Source: Trebouxia sp. TZW2008
Taxonomy: Eukaryota; Chlorophyta; Trebouxiophyceae; Trebouxiales; Trebouxiaceae
Direction: 5' to 3'
NCBI GenBank assembly: GCA_002118135.1
Contig: BDIU01000099.1
Coordinates: forward strand, 310,001-374,000
Length of the DNA: 64,000 nt
The notes under the pieces are model-generated. The model was not told where the DNA came from. It saw only the letters and a program-made list of their open reading frames with translations, and did not search any database. This document shows positions 24,501 to 34,702 of the stretch, piece by piece (the stretch's first letter is position 1; each line of letters starts with the position of its first letter). Position numbers and translations under genes: made by a program.

Positions 24501-27500
24501 CTGTTGACTGGAAGACCTTGACTGAACCTTGCTACTGCTTGCACTAGGCTCATTGTATTGAGCGTCACTTGTGCTTTGGCTCACTTCAGGCATTTGCTGC
24601 GCACTGCTGCTGACTCGGCTGTTTTGTTGGAAGTCAAGCATCTGTTGCGCACTGCTGCTGTCTTCGCTAGTGCGCTGGAAATCAGTCGCCATTCTGCCAC
24701 TGCCGCTGTCTTCACTAGTGCGTTGGAACTCAGTCGCCATACTGCGGCCCATGCCCTCAGAATACAGGCTAGGAGCCAAAATAGGATCCATTTGTTTCTC
24801 AGCTTCTTGGACTGACAGCTGATCAGAAAGTTTGCCCTTTGGCTGATCTGCTGGTTGCTGCTGCTGCTGGTACATGTCGACTTGAATGGATGGAGTGGAC
24901 TGAACACCTTGCTGGGACTGCTGACTAATGACAGTGGTGACAGGTGGCGGCTGTGAGTCATCCTGAGTTGATGTGACTGCTTGCTGATCCCACCATTGCT
25001 CTTCGCTGGTGTCCAAAGGCACCTGCCCGGCAGCTGCTAGCCCAGCAGCAAATGCAACCTGCTCCTTTATGTTGTCTGAGTTACTGCTTGGCAGAACAGG
25101 CTTGTACTGCTGCTGTGCAGACCCATCAGCCAATCCTGCATCGCCAGCACAGCAGAACTCTCAGATATGTAGGTTGTAATTGCTGCTTCTGTTTTCTGAA
25201 TCGCTGCTTGGCAATTAGGCTTGTATTGCCGCTGTGCAGGCTCATCAGATGACCCTGTATGAGCACGACAGCAATACATTCAATGGCGTGCGATGTCAGA
25301 AGCTTTATGCTTTGCTTGCATGCGGTGTTGTAACATGATTGTGTCATATTGACCCTGTGACAGTCAATCTCGACCGTACTCATGAGGATGAGCCTTGGCA
25401 ACAAGAAGTTCTTGTTGCTGTGCATGCACAGCACTTAAACCAGCAATGGGATTGCAAGAGCCTAGAAGCAGACAATGCTGTAGCTACATGCAAGCTGAGG
25501 CAAAGCAAGTGACCGAGGGTATTGCAGCTAGAGACACCTCCAACATGAGAAAAGACTTGATAACACAAGCAACAGCATCAGAAGGATAAAGCTTCATGTG
25601 CACAGTCACAACGGAAGAAAAGGCTGCATAAAAAGAGAAAGGGTTTTTCAAAGCTGACCTGAGACTGAAGGTGCAGCTTTGACTGGTGCTTGGTCATCTT
25701 TGCCTGAGCTGGAGGCACCATCACTGCTGCTGCTCCTTTCTTGCAGTAACTCCTACACAGCAACACATATTAAATTGTGAAAAAGGCCTGAACCCAAGTG
25801 ATCAACAAATCAAGCAATCAGATTGGAGTGTCTTGCAGACCCAACAGGGGGTCCATGCAGACAATTTTATGCGCATGCATACAGTCATGCATCAACTGTC
25901 TATGTGTCCTTCACACAGCACGCGCGTCATGCAGCTGGTGACAGACCAAACAGTACTAGCCAGACCATAGTACCACTGAGTCATGCTGCGAAGTGGCTAG
26001 TGCGTTGCTACTAACATTAGCAAACATATGCATTTTGCGGGCAACTGTATACACATGTACACTTCTTAGCCATTGCTGCATGTGACTAGGCATTGGCAGC
26101 TGCGTTTGACACTCCCCCACTGTTGAATCTGCATTGCATGGCGCAATGGGCAGCCCGCATCAAGAACAGGCAGGCATATAGGCTTTTAGGTAAAGGCAAC
26201 AGGGTCACCTGCATGCGGTCATATGCCAACTGCTGTGTCTCTTGATCTTCCAAAAGTTGTGGCACCTGCTGAGCTTCTGTCAGAGGCACTTTACTTGTTT
26301 TCAAATAAAGGCACAAGCACAAGTCTTTGAAAATGTACCTGCATGCGGTCATATGCTGACTGCCGTGATTCCTGGTCTTCCTGAATCAGAGGCTGCTGCA
26401 CTGGCTCAGCTACTGTCAGAGGCACGTCAGCAGAGCCTGCTGTTACCCCAAAGATTGTCTGACCGCGCTCACCGCTCTGAGCCTTTGTCTGTGCTGTTGA
26501 CAGCTCAGTCACTTGTTGCGTTAGGCTGTCAACTTGACTTGTCATGCGGGTGCCAAACTCCTGTACAGAGTCAGTCAGAAAGGTATGTCTACAAAAGCAA
26601 TGATGAGCGCCTGCCTGTGGTGCTGTGCTAGGCTGTCCTCTTGATTCGTCATGAGGGGTTCCAACTCCTGTGCATAATCAAGTCAGAGGCTGAATCGCAA
26701 CTGTCTAGCAGTCCGTACAAGCTGGCACGACTTGACATCACTAGTGCTGCACCTGTTGTGTTGTGTTGTGAAAGACAATGCTTCAGGAGAGGTCTTGAAT
26801 GCATGCTTGCTGATAACTTACGCCAACAGACAATTTGCTTAAGTTGTCCTCATATCAAGACACAGACAGCCAGTTTGTGACGCAAAGCTGACCTGCATAG
26901 CCCCCAACAGCGTCTCCACCTTGCCCAGCAAGGCCTTTTGACTGGCAGCTGCTGCCTTTTGATCAGGGGTCTGCTCAGTAGGCAAGCTGCCCTTTGCAAA
27001 GGCAGCCTGAAGGGCAGACAGCTCCTTTTTAATGTCCTGCTGGGCCTGCTGAATCTGCTCAGAAGGAGAATTGCCTTTAGCAACAGCAGTTTGGAGGGCT
27101 GCTAGCTCCTTTTGAATGTCCTGCTGTGCCTGCTGGATTTGTTCAGATGGCAAGTTGCCTTGTGTAATGGCAGCCTGAAGATCTTTCAGCTCCTTTTGAA
27201 TTTCTTGCTGGGCCTGCTGAATCTGCTCAGATGGCAGATTGCCCTTGGCAAAGGCACTCTGAAGGGCTGCTAGCTCCTTTTGAATGTCTTGCTGGGCCTG
27301 TTGATTCTGCTCAAAAGGCAAACTTCCCTCCAAAACAGCACTCTGCAGAGCTGCCAACTCCTTTTGAATGTCCCGCTGAGCCCGCTGAGCGTCCTCAGAA
27401 AGTAAGCTGTTGCTCTTTGTGAAGGCGGCTTGAAGACTTGCTAGCTCCTTTTGGATGTCCTGCTGGGCTTGCTGAATTTGCTCAGAAGGCAGGCTTCCCT

Positions 27501-30500
27501 CCAAAACCGCAGCTCGAACAGCTGCCAGCTCCTTTTGAATGTCCTGCTGTGCTTGCTGAACTTGCTGAGAGGGTAAATCACCTTTTGCTGAGAAAGCAGC
27601 CCGAAGTTCTTTCAGCTCACTTTGAAGATCCTGCTGGGCCTGCTGAATCTGCTCAGAAGGTGCACTTCCCTCCAAAATTGCAGCTCTGAGGGCTGCCAGT
27701 TCCTTTTGAATGTCCTGCTGTGCTTGCTGACCTTGCTCTGAAGGGAAGCTGCTCTTTGCAAAGGCAGCTTGAAGGTTTGCCAACTCCTTTTGAATGTCCT
27801 GCTGGGCCTGCTGGGCTTGCTCAGACGGCAACTCACTCTTTGATGAGAAAGCAGCCTGAAGAGTTGCCAAGTCCTGCCTGATTTCCTGCTGAGCCTGCTG
27901 AATCTGCTCTGAAGGGAAGTTGGTGCCCTTTGAGACAGCAGCTTGAAGGGCTGCTAGCTCCCTTTGAATGTCCTGCTGGGCCTGCTGCGTTTCTTCAGGA
28001 GGCAAGTTCCCCTTTGACAAGGCAGTCTGAAGAGCTTTCAGCTCTTTCTGAATGTCTTGCTGGGCATCCTGAATATCTGCAAGCATCAATCCAGCTCGCT
28101 TTCTAATGAGCAAGTTCGAGCATTTAAGGTGTGCTATTCGTAAGGCATGTTCTTGGGCAGTCAAGACTTGCTGATTTCAAGGCAGGCAAGCAAACGCCGA
28201 GGGCGCGCTTATCTGAAGAAGCAGTGCAGGCTCGCTGATTCAAAAGGCATGAAGTCAAGCAGTCAAAGCTTGCCTGCAATAGAGTTTGTCAGCTTCTGAT
28301 CAGCAACCCCAGCGGGCGCTGCAGTGGCACTGGCATCAGGCAATCTGTCCAGCAGAGTGTGTATCTGATCCCTGGCCTCAGACACAGTCTGTGACAGACT
28401 CTGCGACTGCCCAACAGCTGTCAGTATGGCGTCCAGCTGTGTGTGCATCTGAGACAGCTGAGGCGGTGCCTCTGATGGGGTGCTCTGCAGCTCCTGCACA
28501 AAGCTGGTTTTTCGACAGATCTTCTATGTAAATTTGATGACGTGCTCTTTTTTGTTTTCATAAAATGTTGCGGTGAACAGACCCAAGGAACAATCACACG
28601 CCAATGCTGCGCAAGGTATTGAGCTAGCGCGAGCATGGCAAGGTGGGCCTTGACAGCTTGCATTATAGGTTTCAGTTTTTAGAGCTGTGTTGGAATGATT
28701 TGGGGTCATAGAAGTTTGCAGAAATTGTGTGTGCAGCACAGGCTGCCATTGGCACCAAAGATGCCTTCTGCTATGTCTATGTATGCGGTAATGTCGAGGC
28801 GGCATGCATGAACTCACCTGCAATTTGCTCTCCAGGTCATTCAGCTTGTTGATGATAGCCTCATCTGCTACAGATGAGATGTTTTGGGCTCTCTCCTGCA
28901 GTGTGCAACATACACCTCAGACAAGTGAGGTTAGGTACTTGGCATGGTGTGAGCTGCAAGAATCCTTGGAACCAAATAAGCAAAGGTATCACAGTGAGCA
29001 CAAGTGACCTGATCCATTTCTTGGTACATAGCACATCAACAAGTTGTGCACAGCTATTACAAACAAGCTGCCAAAGGAACTTGACAGTTGCTTCAATGCT
29101 GTCAAGTTTGTAGCTGACAAATGATGCAACTGGTGGTGGAAGGCTTTGAAAGGAATGTCACCTGCAGCCTGTGCTCGAGGTCATTCAGCTTGCTGATGAT
29201 GGTGTCATCTGTTGCAGATGGAACATTCTGCGCCTTCTCCTGCAATGTGCAATGTACACCTCAGCCAAACCGCCTGATAAAAGGTACTTGGCATGGGGCA
29301 AGCTGCAAAGATCCTTGGGACCAAACAAGCCAAGGTATCACACCAAGTACAAGTGACCTGATCCATTTCTTGACACGCAGCGCATCGTACATTGTGCACA
29401 GCGATTGTTAGACAAGCTGCCTAGCAGTCTTGACAGTTGGGAAGGTGCAGAACGGCTTTGAACAAAAGCTCACCTGTAGCCTGTCCTCCAGTTCATTCAG
29501 CTTGCTAATGATGGTATCCTCTGCTGCAGATGGAACATCCTGAGCTCTTTCCTACAGTGTGCAACATACACCTCAGCCAAGCCGCATAGTGGCTGTCAAC
29601 ATAGCAGGGCACTGAGCTCAATTTGGTGCCTGGGCTTTGCAGTAGATGCAGAGAAGCTGAGGTTTGAGGTGTTATAGGAATTGAAACAGCTCATAGAGAC
29701 AGTGGATGCCCTGTTACAGGCCAGCACTGAATGTGGGCATGTTGCAGGAAGTCAGCAGCAATGGGTTCATGGTCTATGCAGCAGTGAGATCATAGTCACA
29801 GTGCATGCATAAACTCACCTGCAGCCAGTGCTCCAGGTCATTCAGCTTGCTGATAATCATTCCAGCAGATGGAACATCCTGCACCCTTTCCTGCAGTGTG
29901 CAACTTGTGCCTCACACGACTATCAGAGCTATTTGCGTAACTGAGCACAATTGTGTGTATGACATGCCAGCGTTGAGCGTGGTTTTGGGTCAGGCAGTCA
30001 GCAGCGACGGAATTATGGTTGCAGTGTAGGCATGAACCTCTCCTGTAGTGGGTGATTTGAGGCTTTCACGACCATCAGAGCTGTTTACATGACTGAGCAC
30101 AATTATGTGTGTGACATGCCAGCGCTGGGCGTGGTGTTGGGTCAGCCAGTCAGCAGCAATGGGGTCATGGTCACAGTGCACGCATGAAGCTCACCTGCAG
30201 CCTGTGCTCTAGGGCTTTCAGCTGGTTGATGATGGTTTCATCTGCTGCAGATGGCAAGTTCTGCGCCTTCTCCTGCAGTGCAACATACGGTCAAAAAAGA
30301 ATGCATCCAAGTGCTGTTTTACCATTACAGCTATGCTGCATGAGGCAATGAAGCACGACATGCTTCCAAGAACTGAGCTTTGAACAATTTGGACAGTAGG
30401 AACTGCAATCTCTGCCTTGAACCTTTTCAAACAGCCAGCTCAAGCACACATTGCTGTTCACAGACCAAGCAGTGCTGACAGGACAGCCGCACTAAGATCG

Positions 30501-32730
30501 TAGCTTGTGCCAAAACATGTAATTGGCACAAAGTCCAACTGCAATTGAGCTCACCTGAGCATGCATCATGTGCTGCACTGCTTCCCCAAGTCCCTCAGAG
30601 ATGAGTGACCGCAGCTGATACTGTGCATCATCGCTGAGTGACTCAACCTGACCACTGTTCTGACTAGGGGCAGCAGCATCTAGCAGTCCAGCCTGCTTGG
30701 CTTGCAATAGTGCTGCTTGAAGCGCTTCAGACATGACCGTTGGTAGCTTGCTGGCTGACTCAGCATTCTGCTGCTGCATGTCTTCAAGTGCATGCTGCAA
30801 TGGAAACGCACTTGGCGTCAGTCATGAATACTCGAACAGGCTGCACATGTGAGATGGCACAAGCAATTGACATGTGTAATCAGAACGAAACGTGGTAAGT
30901 GCGTGCAGAACTGAAATGTGGCTCACACACTCCCACCCATGCCAGCCACATGAGGCAAGCAAGGAATGATGAATGTGTATACTCACATAAAACGCACACA
31001 TGCGGCTGTGTCAGTAGTAAGACAAGCAAGGAATGAGACCTGTTTGTAATCACCTGAAAACTGCGAGTTTCACGCAGAACTGCTTGAATGTCTCCCTGCA
31101 TTGGGACGTCCTGCGACTGCTTTCCCCGTTCTGCTTGCACTTCTGCTAAGCGGCCTTCTATTGACGTCAGCTGAGCATTGAGGCGCTGCAAAGCTGACAA
31201 ACCGTTTGACTGGATCTGCAATCAACAGACCAACTGAGCGCAACAGGTGTGAGTTCAGGATTATTTTGCATCAGCACAACATGGCTTGGCACAGAACTGT
31301 TTGGGTGCAGTTCAGTGCTGCTGTATGCACCAAGCAGGATCACAGAACCTGACAAGCAAGCATGTGATTTGATGATCCTCGAAGCCGTCAACCCAAAATT
31401 TTATGGTTGCAGGCAGCAGCAGCTCTGCTATGCAGAGGGCGGAACATGTGATGTGCAGCATTGTCAGGGATCGCTTGAGTGCTTCAGGTGATCTACTGCA
31501 GCAATCTCAGACAAGCAAGATAGATGCCGCTGAACAGCAAACAGCCAATGCAGAGTATTGCAAGACAGCTCACTGCGCCACTGAAGTCTCTGATCTGTGC
31601 TTGAGTCCTCTCAGCAACTTTGTCACTGCAGGCACTGACTTGCCTTGCAGCTTCCTGAGCATTAATCCCTGCAGGCAAATGATGCTGTCTTGAAGCATGC
31701 ATTGCTGAATAGAAGGACAAACAACGGCCCTCCAGGCCAAGAGCTGCAAGCATACATTTGATAGGGCATCTCAGCACAGTTGAGACCACACCAATGCCAT
31801 ATGCATATATGCGTGGCCATGCTCAACTATGCATGACTCTATGACGACACTGCAATTTTGAGCTGCATGCATCACTGCAGAAGTTTGTCTATCAAGCAGG
31901 CAATGAACGTAGCAGAGATCAGTACTTTTGAAAGCACAGGGCGGCTCCTGAGTTGATCAGGTACAGAACATACCAGCAGTCAAAACAGAGCCTTCTAATG
32001 CGTTGACTTTGGCTTCGATGCCTCTGACATGCTTTGCAATCAGCACTTGCTGCTGAGAGTCCTTCTGCAACTGTTGGAGCGCAGAGGTGATGCTCTCTGC
32101 TGCTGCATGTGGTGACATGCTCTGCACTGCCCATCTAGACGCTGCTCGCTGAATTGCAGCCTGCAAAAGCAGCCTATATTGCAGTGCATTTGAGAATGCC
32201 ATGATCTGTGATACAAAAGCGCATAGCATGCACTTTTGCCCTTACATCTGCCCCATCAGCAGAAAGAGACTGTGCAGGAGTGGCACATCACAAAGGCAAG
32301 GAAGAGCACTCGAGTTTAGTTGTCATTGCACCTCTATCTGAAGATGCTCTTTCTGCCTGCCAGCATACCAGGCCACGAGGGGCAGCACTGCTACGATTCC
32401 AGCCAGCATAGCTTCGGACGTGATCACAAACGCCAAGGCGCCGATGATTGAGCCTATTGTGGCTGTGGCGTCAAGCATACTCCACCACCGCACTTGACCG
32501 GAAGACTTGAAAGGCAGTGTCTCCTGAGCGTTCGACGCGCTGGCGCGGCTGACAACCAGTGCACGTCGACGACAAAGCTTGGTGGAGGCAACGTTGCGCA
32601 TCGCTGGTCGCGGCTTGATGTGCCGCGACCAGCAGAGTCGAGGAGCTTGACATGCTCTTATGTCGAACGTGGGAGGCTGGCAGCGGCTGCCACACAGCGA
32701 CATGCTGCTATTGCCAATAGTGTGCTGCAT
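21599..32730 (-). CDS. Plastid-targeted membrane protein with coiled-coil repeats and C-terminal TPRs
   Basis: Twenty-two phase-consistent exons give 1,588 residues: 32332-32730, 31974-32160, 31574-31668, 31054-31215, 30555-30794, 30195-30272, 29819-29890, 29474-29551, 29162-29239, 28818-28895, 28274-28493, 26893-28076, 26339-26560, 26209-26268, 25659-25752, 24441-25135, 24029-24123, 23528-23645, 22964-23123, 22393-22499, 22050-22268, 21599-21724. Residues 1 to about 63 are a typical chloroplast transit peptide (RRRALVVSRAS). About 86-124 hold two close hydrophobic segments, then basic YAGRQK. A long coiled-coil follows, including five duplicated 26-residue exons and thirteen 28-residue units, then a Gln/Ser-rich stretch, an acidic patch (GGEEEEVEVE) and TPR-like helices (NYFEAASQLDSTD, WGNALLAYGGLKK, AMRLYSSAVDKFEKVLAVKADN). 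I recognise no named family. A membrane-anchored plastid scaffold is inference. The 60-nt exon 26209-26268 and the exact TPR exon edges are least certain. Confidence 0.75.
26905..28070 (-). repeat. Thirteen 28/29-residue coiled-coil coding units
   Basis: The minus-strand exon encodes units of the form AQQDIQKELAALQAAFxKG followed by xLPSEQIQQ. Thirteen are counted; most are 28 residues (four heptads) and the rest 29. The uniform length and the Leu/Ile/Ala spacing support one long helix or coiled-coil. Confidence 0.9.
28818..30272 (-). repeat. Tandem array of five duplicated 78-nt phase-0 exons with their introns
   Basis: Exons 30195-30272, 29819-29890, 29474-29551, 29162-29239 and 28818-28895 each encode E(R/K)xQ...(I/T)II(S/N)(K/Q)L(N/K)xLExxLQ. 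Four are 78 nt; the one at 29819 lacks 6 nt. The flanking introns are also similar. About 130 bp of intron is repeated at 29911-30055 and 30070-30200, and a remnant donor-like piece at about 30037-30060 marks a further lost exon. Confidence 0.88.
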
Positions 32731-33027
32731 TCTACCAGAACAATGCAAGGGGACTCATGCCCCGTGTACTGCAACGTCCCAAAGCAAGCTCAAGGCGCAA
32801 GCCGAAACGCCAGCAAACGTCACCGACTGGTCTTCTTCGCCAAAGTTATAGCGCATTGGGATCACTAGAGCAGTGCACGAGCCCAACGCAGCAGTGGCAC
32901 CGGCAACAGACACAAGCTGCCGCCTCAAGCTGAACGCTCGCGCGCTGTGCCTCTCAATAGTTTTGCCAGTTGCCTGTTCACAGATCGGTTACCCGGTCTG
33001 CCTATCTGCGCGGCGACATAAACGGCA
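32731..33027. promoter_or_regulatory. Divergent promoter region
   Basis: About 300 bp lie between the start codons of the plastid coiled-coil/TPR gene (minus) and the PAP2 lipid phosphatase (plus). No specific element is recognised. The N-terminal start of the minus gene could lie slightly upstream, which would shorten this region. Confidence 0.5.
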
Positions 33028-33957
33028 TTGATGACAAGCGAAATCAAGCCAGTTCCCGCAACAGAACCCGACTCGTTGACAGCATGGGACCGCGCTATTT
33101 CTCTCATGCTGTTTCGATATACCTCTCGATCTATACCTAGGAAATTCTTGATGCTTCTTGAGCACAGCGGAAACGGCCTTGTCTGGCTCTTTTTAGCCAT
33201 TACAGTCTGGTGCTTACCAATCAGCGTGCAGCAAAGATGCGCTGTCTCCAATTTTCTGCTTGCCTTCGTGGTTGACCTGATACTGGTGGGATCCCTCAAG
33301 GCAATTTGTCAAAGGCCGCGCCCAATCTATAACAGCAGCGGTGACTTCATGTTAGTGGTTGCTGTTGACCAATACTCATTCCCAAGTGGCCATGCTTCCA
33401 GGTGTCACACTTTCGCTTTCTCGCGAGCATCAACGTGCATGCAAAAGTGTCAGATGATACCATTACTTATTTGGTGCAGCATCAAGATTGAGTAAAGACC
33501 ACTCAAGCAGTATGCTGCACTTGCTGACAGAGCATTGTGTTCCCTACTTGCAGAGCATTCTACGTGGCAGCCTTCGCATATGTATACTTCTCCCAATGGA
33601 GCACTGCCATTTGTGTTTTGGCAGCATTCTGGGGCGCAATAACGGCATTGTCTCGTGCTGCTATGGGGCGGCATTATGTGGGAGACATTTGCGCTGGAAT
33701 GCCTTTGGGCATTCTGACAGTCGCAATTGTGACACAGGTGATATGGCTTTCATTGCATGCTTGAGCTTTGCATCATCGCGCATGGCAGCTGGTCATGATG
33801 AGAAAGCAAGACAATTTAATGCCTCATGCTTGTGCAGGGGCAATTTGATGTCAGGCATTTCCTGCTGAAGCCTTGGATGTCTCAGCATCTCTTTGACACA
33901 GCAAGTGCCTGTTTTGCCTGGACAGGCTTGACCCATGGCGTCCCCGCCTTGAGTTGA
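33028..33957 (+). CDS. PAP2-superfamily lipid phosphatase (PLPP6/polyprenyl-diphosphate phosphatase-like)
   Basis: Three exons (33028-33401, 33554-33737, 33838-33957) give 225 residues. The three catalytic motifs of the PAP2/haloperoxidase superfamily are complete: KxxxxxxRP (Lys90, Arg97, Pro98), PSGH (118-121; His121 is the general acid) and SRxxxxxHxxxD (Ser158, Arg159, His165, Asp169; His165 is the nucleophile). Hydrophobic segments around 49-66, 72-90, 126-136, 142-156 and 172-186 predict an integral membrane protein. Size and motif spacing fit PLPP6 and plant homologues that dephosphorylate presqualene or polyprenyl diphosphates and related lipid phosphates. The substrate is inferred; phosphatidate phosphatase is an alternative. 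The gene looks intact. It is divergent from the plastid protein gene. Confidence 0.92.
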
Positions 33958-34702
33958 GAATCAAAGTCATTTATATTGAGGTAAGAAAGGCTGGACCTGA
34001 CACATCGTTCACTTGCAATCTGCCTGCCCTGAAGTCTATTGAGTTTTCAAAGCTCATGTTCTTCTCAACACGTCCTTGTCAAAAGCATAAGGGGAGAAAA
34101 TGCCATGCCTGTTTCAATGCTGAGGCCGGAATGTCAGTGCTATCGATCAGAGCAAAAATTAACAAATGCGTCGCCACAGTCAACGCGGAGAAGAACTTTA
34201 GATTCCTTTACAGCGCAGCAGGCGTAGCTCGTCAGCAGCAAGTTCATGGCGTGCCGGTGGGACGGAAAGGCTAGGCCGTGTGATTCTAAGCGCGCAATAG
34301 GTGCTGCCGGTGCAGCAGAAGAGGACAGCGGCAGTGGCTAGGTCGAAAGGTTGTGCTAGCGCGGCGCACCTTTTCAGTGTTTGGCCTTGTTCATACGTGT
34401 CTAGAGAGGCTTGATTATCTTGGCCGAACCTTGCTGTGCGTCCTGGAGACAAGCTGCCACTGAGGTGAACAATCTGCTCACGCTCGATTTGCAGTTACAG
34501 CAGACAGCAACCCTGACTTGGATGTGTGGCATCTGCTGCTTGCGGTATTCGAGGTTCAGAAACTTCGTCTCGAGCAGTCATTCTCCTCCTTCAGAGCAGC
34601 TGCAGTCGTCCATTCAGCAAGCTGAAATCATCTAACCGCCGTGCTTCGTTGCAGGCGTCAAGTCGGCGGTTCGTAGGCCTTGGCCTGTAGTGCCGCCTCA
34701 GG
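33958..34702. other. Intergenic region upstream of the GT2-GH9 gene
   Basis: About 745 bp holding the 3' UTR of the lipid phosphatase and the promoter and 5' UTR of the fusion gene. Short open frames here have no recognisable domain. Confidence 0.55.

Noticed and set aside
25190..25262. Extra exon encoding EPAQRQYKPN in the plastid-protein gene
   Set aside because: It duplicates the start of exon 24441-25135 (GSAQQQYKPV) and has no matching donor. I treat it as an upstream exon-edge copy.
26640..26680. Possible coding exon near 26650 (minus strand)
   Set aside because: It is a diverged copy of the start of exon 26339-26560 (TTGA(C/T)T(T)CGTCATG segment) without the acceptor.
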